DNA of 64,000 nucleotides, taken from NCBI RefSeq assembly GCF_016862375.1, contig NZ_BOMV01000060.1, positions 62,001 to 126,000 on the forward strand. Direction: 5' to 3'. Positions 50,630-58,742 of the stretch are shown in pieces. Positions within the stretch are counted from its first letter, which is position 1. Each line of letters starts with the position of its first letter. Under the pieces are notes generated by a model. It ran no database searches. It had not been told where the DNA came from and saw only the letters and a program-made list of their open reading frames with translations. The stretch is from Paractinoplanes rishiriensis (GTDB lineage: Bacteria > Actinomycetota > Actinomycetes > Mycobacteriales > Micromonosporaceae). Position numbers and translations under genes: made by a program.

Positions 50630-52222
50630 GTGCGAAGAAGAAGTCTCCGCGTCCTCGCCGCGCTGGCCCTGGCCATCCCGGTCACGGCCGCCGTCTCCCC
50701 GCCGGCGGCCCAGGCCGTCGGGCCGGCCATCCTGCCGGTCACCATCACCAACAGCAGCGGCCGCGCCGACGCGGTCCACATCTACGTCATCGGCGTCCAG
50801 CTGTCCTCCGGCCGGCTCGGCTACGTCAACCAGGCCGGCACTTTCACGGCGTGGAGCGGCGGCGCGCTCCCGCCGGTCGCCGCGCCCGACGTCGCCATCC
50901 CCGGCGCCGGCAACGGCGGCACCAGCACCATCAACTTCCCGCGCGGCTTCTCCGGCCGGGTCTACTTCTCGATGGGCGAGAAGCTCAAGTTCTTCCTGAC
51001 CCCGGACGGCCTGGTGCAACCGGCACCGTGGGCCGGCGGCGACGCCAACGCCAACATCCTGTTCGACTGGAGCGAGTTCACCTACAACGACGCCGGCCTG
51101 TGGCTGAACAGCTCGCAGGTGGACATGTTCGCGATCCCGCACGCGGTGACGGTGACCGGCAGCAACGGCGCCACCAAGCGGACCGGTGACGTGGTCGCCA
51201 ACGGCCGGGACAACGTGATCAACACGATCCGCAACACGTCCGGCTGGGCCAACACCGTGCGCACCCGCTCGGACGGCACCGTGCTGCGCGTGCTCGCCCC
51301 CGGCAAGGCCGCCGGCGCGGGCCTGCTCAGCAGCACCTACCTCGACTCGTACATCGCCTCGGCGTGGAATGCGTACACCGGTAAGACGCTCACCGTGGTG
51401 CCGTTCGGGGACCAGCCGAACACCCGTTACTTCGGCCGCACCTCGGGCACGGTGATGACCTTCACGAACTCGTCGGGCGCCGTGGTGGCCCGCTTCAACC
51501 GGCCGTCGTCGGCCAGCGTGTGGGGCTGCGACGGCGACCTGCCGGCACCGAACGACCAGGTGGTCGGCCCGATCTCGCGCACCCTCTGCGCGGCGCTGAA
51601 CCGGGGCACGCTCGGCACCATCGACACCCAGCCGAGCCTGAACGCCGCCGACTTCTACAAGAACAACCCCACCAACACGTACGCGAAGGTCATCCACGCC
51701 AACATGACTGACGGCAAGGCGTACGCGTTCGCCTTCGACGACGTCGGCGCGTTCGAGTCGCTGGTGCATGACGGCGATCCCCGCTCGGCCGGCATCATCC
51801 TGTCGCCGTTCACCGGTGGCGGCGGCGGAAACACCACTTCCGCGGTATCCGTGATCAGCTCGCTCAACGACAAGTGCATCGACGTGCCCAGTTCGAACTT
51901 TGTGGACAGTGCCCGGCTGCAGATGTGGAACTGCAACAACACCAACGCGCAGAAGTGGACCTTCACCGGCGGCACCCTGAGGAGCCAGAACAACAAGTGC
52001 CTCGACGTCGCGGCCGGCTCGACCGCGAACGGCGCGGCCGTCCAGCTCTACACCTGCAACGGCACCGGAGCCCAGCAGTTCGTGCTGAGCGCCGCGGGTG
52101 ACCTGGTCAACCCGCAGGCCAACAGGTGCGTCGACATCGTCGACCTGAACGCCGCCGACGGCGCGAAGCTCCAGCTCTGGGACTGCGCCGGCAGCTCGAA
52201 CCAGCGGTGGCGCAAGGGCTGA
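50630..52222 (+). CDS. secreted GH64 beta-1,3-glucanase with C-terminal ricin-type lectin domain
   Basis: 530 residues. Signal peptide VRRRSLRVLAALALAIPVTAAVSPPAAQA; GH64/thaumatin-like domain beginning ILPVTITNSSGRADAVHIYVIGVQ (about 35-400); short Gly linker; and a ricin B/CBM13 domain with QxW-type repeats (DSARLQMWNCNNTNAQKWTF, GAAVQLYTCNGTGAQQFVL, GAKLQLWDCAGSSNQRW). Cleaves beta-1,3-glucan of fungal walls or storage polymers; the lectin domain tethers it. GTG 50630 after AGAGG. Regulation by a LacI-type repressor is suggested by the palindrome in its leader. Confidence 0.93.
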   Translation: MRRRSLRVLAALALAIPVTAAVSPPAAQAVGPAILPVTITNSSGRADAVHIYVIGVQLSSGRLGYVNQAGTFTAWSGGALPPVAAPDVAIPGAGNGGTSTINFPRGFSGRVYFSMGEKLKFFLTPDGLVQPAPWAGGDANANILFDWSEFTYNDAGLWLNSSQVDMFAIPHAVTVTGSNGATKRTGDVVANGRDNVINTIRNTSGWANTVRTRSDGTVLRVLAPGKAAGAGLLSSTYLDSYIASAWNAYTGKTLTVVPFGDQPNTRYFGRTSGTVMTFTNSSGAVVARFNRPSSASVWGCDGDLPAPNDQVVGPISRTLCAALNRGTLGTIDTQPSLNAADFYKNNPTNTYAKVIHANMTDGKAYAFAFDDVGAFESLVHDGDPRSAGIILSPFTGGGGGNTTSAVSVISSLNDKCIDVPSSNFVDSARLQMWNCNNTNAQKWTFTGGTLRSQNNKCLDVAAGSTANGAAVQLYTCNGTGAQQFVLSAAGDLVNPQANRCVDIVDLNAADGAKLQLWDCAGSSNQRWRKG

Positions 52223-52232
52223 CAACTGCGGT

Positions 52233-52267
52233 GACCTGGCCGGTCAATCCTTCGGATCGGCCAGGTC
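52233..52267. terminator. bidirectional terminator between glucanase and SWIM genes
   Basis: GACCTGGCCG (52233-52242) pairs with CGGCCAGGTC (52258-52267); an inner ATCC/GGAT helix caps it. It begins 10 bp after the glucanase stop and overlaps the last codons of the opposite gene. Confidence 0.8.
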
Positions 52268-53071
52268 GCGGTACGCCGGGCGGAGCAGATCGACCAGCGG
52301 GATGTGCCGCACCCGCACCGGCGGCGGGTCGAGCGCGCGCAGCAGCAACTCCGGCGGCGCGGTCACCCGGGCCGGGCGTTCCCGCAGGCGGCCGAGGCTG
52401 ATCGCGGGGGAGTAGAAGTCGGCCGGCTTGTCCGGCAGCGGCGTCTCGTCGACGGCGAGCGGGTCAACCGGGTCCACCGGTTCCGGCGTGCCGCGCAGCG
52501 CGTCGAGCAGTTCGTCCCGGTTGCGGCCGCGCCAGGCCAGCACCAGGAACGGGTCGTCGTCGAACGCCTCGGCCAGCACGTAGAGCACCGCCGAACCGTG
52601 CTTGCAGGGAACACTCCAATCCGGACAGCTGCACTCGATGCGCAGGTCGTCCGGGAACAGCGGCAGGTCGTGTTCGGCGAACAGGTCGACGATCTCGTGC
52701 GGCATCTCACCGGCCAGCAATGCGGCGCGATACAGGGCGCGGCTGCCGAGGGCTTCGGTCAGGTCCGTCCACTCTGTCTCGTCGAACGCTGCGATGCGGA
52801 TCGTCACGGCGTACGGCTGCGGTCTTGATCCTTGCACCCGGGCCGTGACCCGGCCCGGCGTGAGTGCGAAATCCATCACCTGGCCCTTGCGGGCGTAGGC
52901 CCGCCCGCGGGCCAGCCGGCCGCCGTCGCAGACCCGCTCCAGCACGTCGACGAACCGCCGCGACCACCACTGTTCGCCGATCTGGCCGCGCTTGGCGCGC
53001 ACCGCGATGCCACCGTCGACCTCGATCGGCTTGCCGCCCTCGAAGAACTCGCCCTTGCGGTTGAACGGCAT
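52244..53071 (-). CDS. SWIM zinc finger protein
   Basis: 275 residues. The SWIM motif CSCPDWSVPCKHG (CxC...CxH) lies near residue 150; the N-terminal part (RRFVDVLERVCDGGRLARGRAYARKGQV) is the usual companion. The start is 1 bp from the stop of the SNF2 gene, a near-constant pair in bacteria; the SWIM protein presumably directs the ATPase to DNA or protein (inference). Confidence 0.92.
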   Translation of the reverse strand: MPFNRKGEFFEGGKPIEVDGGIAVRAKRGQIGEQWWSRRFVDVLERVCDGGRLARGRAYARKGQVMDFALTPGRVTARVQGSRPQPYAVTIRIAAFDETEWTDLTEALGSRALYRAALLAGEMPHEIVDLFAEHDLPLFPDDLRIECSCPDWSVPCKHGSAVLYVLAEAFDDDPFLVLAWRGRNRDELLDALRGTPEPVDPVDPLAVDETPLPDKPADFYSPAISLGRLRERPARVTAPPELLLRALDPPPVRVRHIPLVDLLRPAYRDLADPKD

Positions 53072-53072
53072 C

Positions 53073-55976
53073 TCAGCGCACCGCCGTCCGGTCGAGCTCG
53101 AACAACTCGCGCAGCTGGTCGGTGTTCAGCTCGGAGATCCACTCCTCGCCGGTGCCGACCACCGACGAGGCGAGCGCCTTCTTCCGCTCGATCATCGCGT
53201 CGATCTTCTCCTCCAGCGTGCCGGTGCAGATGAACTTGCGCACCTGCACGTTGCGCGACTGTCCAATCCGGAACGCGCGGTCGGTGGCCTGATCCTCGAC
53301 CGCCGGATTCCACCACCGGTCAAAGTGGACGACGTGGTTGGCGGCGGTGAGGTTGAGGCCGGTGCCGGCCGCCTTGAGCGACAGCAGGAACAGCATCGGT
53401 TCGTCGTCGGTCTGAAATCGCTCGACCAGGTCGTCGCGCTTGGCCTTGGTCAGTCCACCGTGGAGCCACAGCACCGGGCGGTCGAGATGCGCGGCCAGGT
53501 ACGGCTGCAGGAGCGCGCCCCACTCGGCGTACTGGGTGAAGACCAGGGCCTTGTCGCCGTCCTCGACGATCTCGGCGGCCAACTCCTCGAGCCGGGCCAG
53601 TTTGCCGGACCGCGACGGCAGCCGCGAGCCGTCCTTGAGCAGATGCACCGGGTGGTTGCAGACCTGCTTGAGCTTGGTCATGGCGGCCAGCACGTTGCCA
53701 CGGCGCTGGATGCCCTCGCTGCCCTCGATCGCGGACATCATGTCCTCGACCACGGCCTGGTAGAGCGTGGCCTGCTCCTCGGTGAGCGTGCACCAGACCT
53801 TCATCTCGTTCTTCTCCGGCAGGTCCGAGATGATCGTCTTGTCGGTCTTGAGCCGGCGCAGCACGAACGGGCCGGTGGCCCGCTTGAGCGCGGCCGCGGC
53901 GTCCTCGTCCTGGCGTACCTCGATCGGCTCCTGGAACCGGCGGCGGAACCGCTTGGCCGGCCCGAGCAGGCCCGGATTGCAGAAGTCCATGATGGACCAC
54001 AGCTCGGCCAGGTGATTTTCCACCGGGGTGCCGGTCAGCGCCAGCCGGGTGCCGGCCGGGATGGCGCGCACCGCCTGCGCCTGCCGGGTGCCGCTGTTCT
54101 TGATGGCCTGTGCCTCGTCGCACACCACCCGGGCCCACTCCACGCCGCGCAATGTGGACAGATCGCGGACTGCGGTGCCGTACGTGGTGAGCACCAGGTC
54201 GGCGTCGTCGATCCCGTCCCGGCGGCGCGAACCACCATGATGGACGTACACTCGCAGGCTCGGCGCGAACCGGGCCGCTTCCTTCTGCCAGTTGCTCACC
54301 AGAGACATCGGACAGATGAGCAGTGTCGGTGCCGGCGTCGCGCCGTCGGCCCGCTCGGTCAGCAGCAGCGACAGGGTCTGCGCGGTCTTGCCGAGGCCCA
54401 TGTCGTCGGCCAGGATGCCGCCCAGCCCGAGCCGGGCCAGGAAGTGCAGCCAGGACAGCCCGCGTTCCTGGTACGGCCGCAGCTTTCCCTGGAACCCGAT
54501 CGGCGTCGGCAGCGGCTCGATCCGCTCGGCCGCCTGACCGGACAGCAGGTCGCCGAGCATCCCGTCGGCGTCCACCTCGACCAGCGGCAGGTCCTCGTCG
54601 CCGCCGTCGATCACCTGCTGGAGCACCTCGCCGGCGGTCAGCTCGCCCTCGCGGCGGCGGTCCACCGCCCGCAGGGCCGCCTTGAGCTGCCGGTCGTCCA
54701 GCTCGACCCACTGGCCGCGCACTCGCACCAGCGGCACCTTGAGCCGGGCCAGCTCGGCCAGCTCCTCGGCGGTCACCACCCCGTCGCCGATCACCAGGTC
54801 GATCCGGAAGTCGACGAGCTGCTCGAGGCCGAAGCCGGAGGCCGCCACCGCCCGGCTCTTGCTCTGCTTGGACCGGCTGCGGGTGGTGAGTTTCAGCCCG
54901 ACCGCCTTGCGCCCGGCCCAGGCCGGCAGCTGTACGCCGAACCCGGCCGCCTGGAGCAGCGGCGCGGCCTGGCGCAGGAAGTCGTGCGCCTCGCCGGTGT
55001 CCAGTTCCATGCCGGCCGGCCGCTGATCGGCCAGCGCCAGGTGCAGCAACCGGAACAGGCGGACCGCCCGGCCCAGCCCGGCCAGCAGGGTCTCGTCCGG
55101 CCGGGCCGGCATCCCCGGGAACCGGGCGCCCGCCCAGACCTCGGCGGCCGGCAGATAGAGGCTGGGGTCCTCGGCGGACTGGAGGGCGAACTCGAGGCCC
55201 CACGCGTCCGAGCCGGGCAGCGGCTCGCTGAGCCGGAAGCTCACCCGGATCGGCCCGTTTGCCTCGTTCGCGGCGCGCATCCAGTCGCCGAGGGCCGCGC
55301 CCAGCTCGCGCACCTCGTCCGGGCGGGCACCGGGCAGCGCCGGGTCGTCCGCGGTCAGCGCCGCGATCCACCGGTCCGGCAGTGGTCCCTTGGGCCCGGC
55401 CCGGTGGCCGTGCAGGATGCGCTCCGGCATCACCTGCCGGGCCGCGTCGTCGACCAGCGCGTCCAGGGCGTCGCGCAGGGTGCGGGCCAGTCCGGTGCCG
55501 GTCGCCCGCACCGCCGGCGGCATCCCGGCGGCGAAGTCCCGGTAGGTGGCCGCGTCGCCGCCGGTGAGCACCGGCCGCCAGCGCCCGGCCGGCACGCCGC
55601 CCTCGATGACCAACTGCGGCAGCATCCGGCCGCGCCGGGCCAGGTCGCAGGCGAAACCGGCGAGCACCCCGAGGTAGCGCAGCGAGGAGCCGGCCTGCCA
55701 GGGGTTTTCCGGGTCGGGGTCGGCCACGGCGGCGAGGGTGGTGAGCGCCCGTCCGGCCGGGACGATCAAGACCGGGATGTCGTACGGGCGCAGCTTGACG
55801 CCCCGGCTCGGCGGCTCGAGACCGCTCTCCGGGGACGGTGCCGGGCCACGCGTGTTACCCGGCAGCGTCAGCCGCAGCGTGGCCGGCTCCGCGTCCGGTA
55901 TGTCTTCGACCGAACCGCCCTCGGACCAGAGCGCGAGCCCGCTCCCGGGCACCCAGCAGCCGTGTAAGACCTGCAC
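53073..55976 (-). CDS. SNF2-family DEAD/DEAH ATPase (bacterial Snf2/RapA-like)
   Basis: About 967 residues: N-terminal bacterial SNF2 domain (1-500), SNF2_N with ILADDMGLGKTAQTL (Walker A), VVCDEAQAIKN (DExx), and TGTPVENHLAELWSI, then a helicase-C domain with LVFTQYAEWGALL, LLSLKAAGTGLNLTAANHVVHFDRWWNPAVEDQATDRAFRIGQ. Likely moves or remodels protein on DNA. GTG 55976 has the spaced GGGGG site; GTG 55982 sits too close to it. Operon with the SWIM gene. Confidence 0.94.
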   Translation of the reverse strand: MQVLHGCWVPGSGLALWSEGGSVEDIPDAEPATLRLTLPGNTRGPAPSPESGLEPPSRGVKLRPYDIPVLIVPAGRALTTLAAVADPDPENPWQAGSSLRYLGVLAGFACDLARRGRMLPQLVIEGGVPAGRWRPVLTGGDAATYRDFAAGMPPAVRATGTGLARTLRDALDALVDDAARQVMPERILHGHRAGPKGPLPDRWIAALTADDPALPGARPDEVRELGAALGDWMRAANEANGPIRVSFRLSEPLPGSDAWGLEFALQSAEDPSLYLPAAEVWAGARFPGMPARPDETLLAGLGRAVRLFRLLHLALADQRPAGMELDTGEAHDFLRQAAPLLQAAGFGVQLPAWAGRKAVGLKLTTRSRSKQSKSRAVAASGFGLEQLVDFRIDLVIGDGVVTAEELAELARLKVPLVRVRGQWVELDDRQLKAALRAVDRRREGELTAGEVLQQVIDGGDEDLPLVEVDADGMLGDLLSGQAAERIEPLPTPIGFQGKLRPYQERGLSWLHFLARLGLGGILADDMGLGKTAQTLSLLLTERADGATPAPTLLICPMSLVSNWQKEAARFAPSLRVYVHHGGSRRRDGIDDADLVLTTYGTAVRDLSTLRGVEWARVVCDEAQAIKNSGTRQAQAVRAIPAGTRLALTGTPVENHLAELWSIMDFCNPGLLGPAKRFRRRFQEPIEVRQDEDAAAALKRATGPFVLRRLKTDKTIISDLPEKNEMKVWCTLTEEQATLYQAVVEDMMSAIEGSEGIQRRGNVLAAMTKLKQVCNHPVHLLKDGSRLPSRSGKLARLEELAAEIVEDGDKALVFTQYAEWGALLQPYLAAHLDRPVLWLHGGLTKAKRDDLVERFQTDDEPMLFLLSLKAAGTGLNLTAANHVVHFDRWWNPAVEDQATDRAFRIGQSRNVQVRKFICTGTLEEKIDAMIERKKALASSVVGTGEEWISELNTDQLRELFELDRTAVR

Positions 55977-56062
55977 TCCCACCCCCTGACGAACGCATCG
56001 AGAGTAACGACCGTGACCCTCGCCGCTGACGCCCGATCGGACGGGGACGTAGTCTTCGAAAG

Positions 56063-57349
56063 GTGACGGGAAACCCGGAGATCGACAGCATCCTGCAACG
56101 CGGCGCGGACGGCGAGCGGATCACGCCGGACGAGGCGCTGCTGCTCTACACCGAGGCGCCCTTCCACGCGCTGGGCGAGGCGGCCGACGCGGTCCGGCGC
56201 CGTCGCTACCCGGACGGGATCGTCACCTATCTGATCGACCGCAACATCAACTACACGAACGTGTGCGTCACGGCGTGCAAGTTCTGTGCCTTCTACCGCG
56301 CGCCGAAGCACGCCGAGGGCTGGTCGCACCCGATGGACGAGATCCTGCGCCGGTGCGGCGAGGCGGTCGACCTCGGTGCCACCCAGGTGATGCTGCAGGG
56401 CGGCCACCACCCCGAGTACGGCGTGGAGTACTACGAAAACCTGTTCTCCTCGGTCAAGGGCGCCTATCCGCAGCTGGCCATCCACTCGATCGGCCCGAGC
56501 GAGATCCTGCACATGGCCAAGGTCTCCGGCGTCTCGATCGAGGAGGCGGTGGTCCGGATCAAGGCCGCCGGCCTCGACTCGATCGCCGGAGCGGGTGCCG
56601 AGATGCTGCCGGACCGGCCGCGCAAGGCGATCGCGCCGCTCAAGGAGAGCGGCGCCCGCTGGCTCGAGGTGATGGCGGTGGCGCACCGCAACGGCCTGTC
56701 CTCGACCGCGACCATGATGATGGGCACCGGCGAGACGAACGCCGAGCGGATCGAGCACATCCGGATGATCCGCGAGGTCCAGGACCTCGCCGTCGCGAAC
56801 GGCTACCGGGACGAGCCGGTCGAGAGATTTGACGAGTCTTCAGTCCGGTCAAGGGCGGTGGTCGGGGCGGTTGGACGGGAGGTCGGCGGCTTCCGGGCGT
56901 TCATCCCGTGGACCTACCAGCCGGAAAACAACCACCTCAAGGGCCGCACCCAGGCCAGCGCCATGGAATACCTGCGCTTCATCGCGGTGTCCCGGCTGTT
57001 CTTCGACAACGTGGCGCACCTGCAGGCGTCCTGGCTGACCACCGGCAAGGACGTCGGCCAGCTGTCGCTGCATCTGGGCGTCGACGACCTCGGCTCGATC
57101 ATGCTGGAGGAGAACGTGATCTCCTCGGCCGGTGCCCGGCACCGGTCCAACCTGCACGAGCTGATCTGGATGATCCGCACCGCCGAGCGCGTCCCGGCGC
57201 AGCGCGACACCCTCTACCGCCACCTCGCGGTGCACCACACCGAGGCCGACGACCCCACGGACGACCGCGTGGTCTCGCATTTCTCCTCGATCGCGATGCC
57301 CGGCGGCGGCGCGGCCCGCAAGCAGTTGCCACTCGTAAACGCCAAGTAG
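56063..57349 (+). CDS. mqnC: cyclic dehypoxanthinyl futalosine synthase, radical SAM
   Basis: Converts dehypoxanthine futalosine to the cyclic form, third to fourth futalosine step. 428 residues. Radical-SAM cluster CVTACKFC (Cys68, Cys72, Cys75), QVMLQGGHHPEYGVEYY, GSIMLEENVISSAG near the end. Between IREVQD (to Asp241) and GGFRAFIPWTYQ (from Gly275) is a 33-residue segment, 242-274, where relatives I know have about two residues (ET); it maps to 56786-56884. GTG 56063. Confidence 0.94.
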   Translation: MTGNPEIDSILQRGADGERITPDEALLLYTEAPFHALGEAADAVRRRRYPDGIVTYLIDRNINYTNVCVTACKFCAFYRAPKHAEGWSHPMDEILRRCGEAVDLGATQVMLQGGHHPEYGVEYYENLFSSVKGAYPQLAIHSIGPSEILHMAKVSGVSIEEAVVRIKAAGLDSIAGAGAEMLPDRPRKAIAPLKESGARWLEVMAVAHRNGLSSTATMMMGTGETNAERIEHIRMIREVQDLAVANGYRDEPVERFDESSVRSRAVVGAVGREVGGFRAFIPWTYQPENNHLKGRTQASAMEYLRFIAVSRLFFDNVAHLQASWLTTGKDVGQLSLHLGVDDLGSIMLEENVISSAGARHRSNLHELIWMIRTAERVPAQRDTLYRHLAVHHTEADDPTDDRVVSHFSSIAMPGGGAARKQLPLVNAK

Positions 57350-57355
57350 CCAGAA

Positions 57356-57395
57356 CCCACCTGGGGGGTCGCTCTCGACCGTTCGGACAGGTGGG
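57356..57395 (+). terminator. two-tier hairpin after mqnC
   Basis: Outer arms CCCACCTG/CAGGTGGG (57356-57363, 57388-57395) enclose an inner GGTCG-CTCT-CGACC hairpin. It starts 7 bp after the mqnC stop. No T tract follows. Confidence 0.6.
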
Positions 57396-57508
57396 GGTCG
57401 GTAGAGCGGTGTGGGGCGGATTGCTCCTTCGTAACGAGGAGCGTGAACCTCTGTACCGCCCTGTTCTCGCTGGTTAGGTTCCTCGCGTACGGCTGAGAAC
57501 TTCTGGAA

Positions 57509-57528
57509 CGTCAGGTGCGCACCTGACG
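57509..57528. promoter_or_regulatory. perfect 20-bp palindrome upstream of menG
   Basis: CGTCAGGTGCGCACCTGACG is self-complementary over all 20 bases with no spacer. A TATATAAC (57557-57564) -10-like box lies 29 bp downstream, and menG starts 108 bp downstream. It looks like a dimeric regulator site (TetR/GntR-like geometry). Confidence 0.6.
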
Positions 57529-57636
57529 CTCGCGGACCCGACCGATCGCGGTCGTTTATATAACGCACAAGGCACGGGCGGGATGGGTGACCATCTCGCC
57601 CGTTCTGTTTCTCCCGGGTGCGAGAGACTTGCGAAC

Positions 57637-58332
57637 GTGACGCGCGCAGATCTGGACAAGCAGCCGCACGAGGTCGCCGAGATGTTCGACGGCGTGGCCC
57701 GGCGGTACGACCTCACCAACACCGTGATCTCCTTCGGCCAGGACCGGGGCTGGCGCCGGGCCACCCGGGCCGCGCTCGGGCTGCGTCCGGGCGAACGGGT
57801 CCTGGACGTGGGCGCTGGTACCGGGATCTCGACCGAGGAACTGGCCCGGTCGGGCGCGTTCGCGGCCGGCGCCGACATTTCGATCGGCATGCTCCAGGCC
57901 GGGCGCCGGGTGCGGCCCGCCGTGCCGCTGCTGGCCGGCGACGCGCTCCGGCTGCCGTTCGCGGACTCCGTGTTCGACGCCGTGACGATCTCCTTCGCGC
58001 TGCGCAACGTGGTGGACACCGAGGCGGCGCTGGCCGAGTTCGCCCGGGTGACCCGGCCCGGCGGACGGCTGGTGGTGTGCGAGTTCAGCCACCCCACCAA
58101 CGCCGCTTTCCGCACCGTCTACCTGCAGTACCTGATGCGCTCGCTGCCGGCGGTGGCGCGCGGGGTGGCGACCAATCCGGACGCGTACGTCTATCTCGCC
58201 GAGTCGATCCGCGCCTGGCCCGACCAGGCCGCCCTCGCCGCCCGGATTGCCGCGTCGGAGCCGTGGACCCGGGTAGCGTGGCGGAATCTGAGCGGCGGTA
58301 TTGTGGCTCTTCATCGCGCTACTCGGGTATAA
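57637..58332 (+). CDS. menG: demethylmenaquinone methyltransferase
   Basis: SAM-dependent last methylation of menaquinone synthesis. 231 residues from GTG 57637: EVAEMFDGVARRYDLTNTVISFGQDRGWRR, LDVGAGTGISTEELARSGA (SAM motif I), DAVTISFALRNVVD, VCEFSHP and the C-terminal WRNLSGGIVALHRATRV are all UbiE/MenG signatures. Longer in-frame starts (57583) have no spaced ribosome site. Confidence 0.94.
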   Translation: MTRADLDKQPHEVAEMFDGVARRYDLTNTVISFGQDRGWRRATRAALGLRPGERVLDVGAGTGISTEELARSGAFAAGADISIGMLQAGRRVRPAVPLLAGDALRLPFADSVFDAVTISFALRNVVDTEAALAEFARVTRPGGRLVVCEFSHPTNAAFRTVYLQYLMRSLPAVARGVATNPDAYVYLAESIRAWPDQAALAARIAASEPWTRVAWRNLSGGIVALHRATRV

Positions 58333-58344
58333 AACGGTCATTTA

Positions 58345-58376
58345 GCAGCAAAACTCCTTTCATCCTGTTTTGCTGC
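58345..58376 (+). promoter_or_regulatory. 10-bp hairpin between menG and the small acidic gene
   Basis: GCAGCAAAAC (58345-58354) and GTTTTGCTGC (58367-58376) pair perfectly around a 12-nt loop; the hairpin ends 4 bp before the ATG at 58381. It may end menG transcription or block translation of the next gene. No normal ribosome site is visible for that gene. Confidence 0.6.
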
Positions 58377-58380
58377 GGTT

Positions 58381-58644
58381 ATGACGACCTTCGGACAGCT
58401 TGAGGACACCGACATCGACATCGCCATCGATGAGAACGAAGCGGGCGAGCGCCGCGGCATGGAGCTGGCCGCCCGGATCCGGATGGTGGCCGCGCAGGAC
58501 CCGGAACTGGCTCAAGACCTAGTAGATGAGCTGATCGCCGCTCTCGACCGGGCAATGGGCGGTACGTTTCGTGAGTACCTGGACCCTGCCGAGCGGGACT
58601 TGACGGAGAGCGGATCGGGCATTTCACCGGCTCAGAACAGTTAG
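58381..58644 (+). CDS. small acidic protein of unknown function
   Basis: 87 residues, pI low (FGQLEDTDIDIAIDENEAGERRG at the start), helical middle (AARIRMVAAQDPELAQDLVDELIAALDRAM). No family recognised. GC bias at third positions looks coding. It lies between menG and the reductase with a hairpin at the start codon and an iron-box-like site at its stop; it could be a leader-type ORF or a true protein. Confidence 0.5.
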   Translation: MTTFGQLEDTDIDIAIDENEAGERRGMELAARIRMVAAQDPELAQDLVDELIAALDRAMGGTFREYLDPAERDLTESGSGISPAQNS

Positions 58645-58659
58645 GGTTGCCTAACCCGA
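58641..58659. promoter_or_regulatory. iron-box-like (IdeR/DmdR) site
   Basis: TTAGGGTTGCCTAACCCGA matches 14 of 19 positions of the DtxR/IdeR consensus TTAGGTTAGGCTAACCTAA, with both TTAGG and CTAACC halves kept. It is 84 bp upstream of the reductase start. Consensus from established knowledge; binding is untested. Confidence 0.45.
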
Positions 58660-58742
58660 ACGAGCTTCAATGGCCGTCTTAGACTCCGATCTGGGCGTGC
58701 TTGTGAACTGTTTCACGAGCCCGCACGAGACGGAGGTGTGCC

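Noticed and set aside
56785..56884. Intein in mqnC
   Set aside because: 33 residues are far too short and there is no Cys/Ser at the first position with a C-terminal His-Asn pair.
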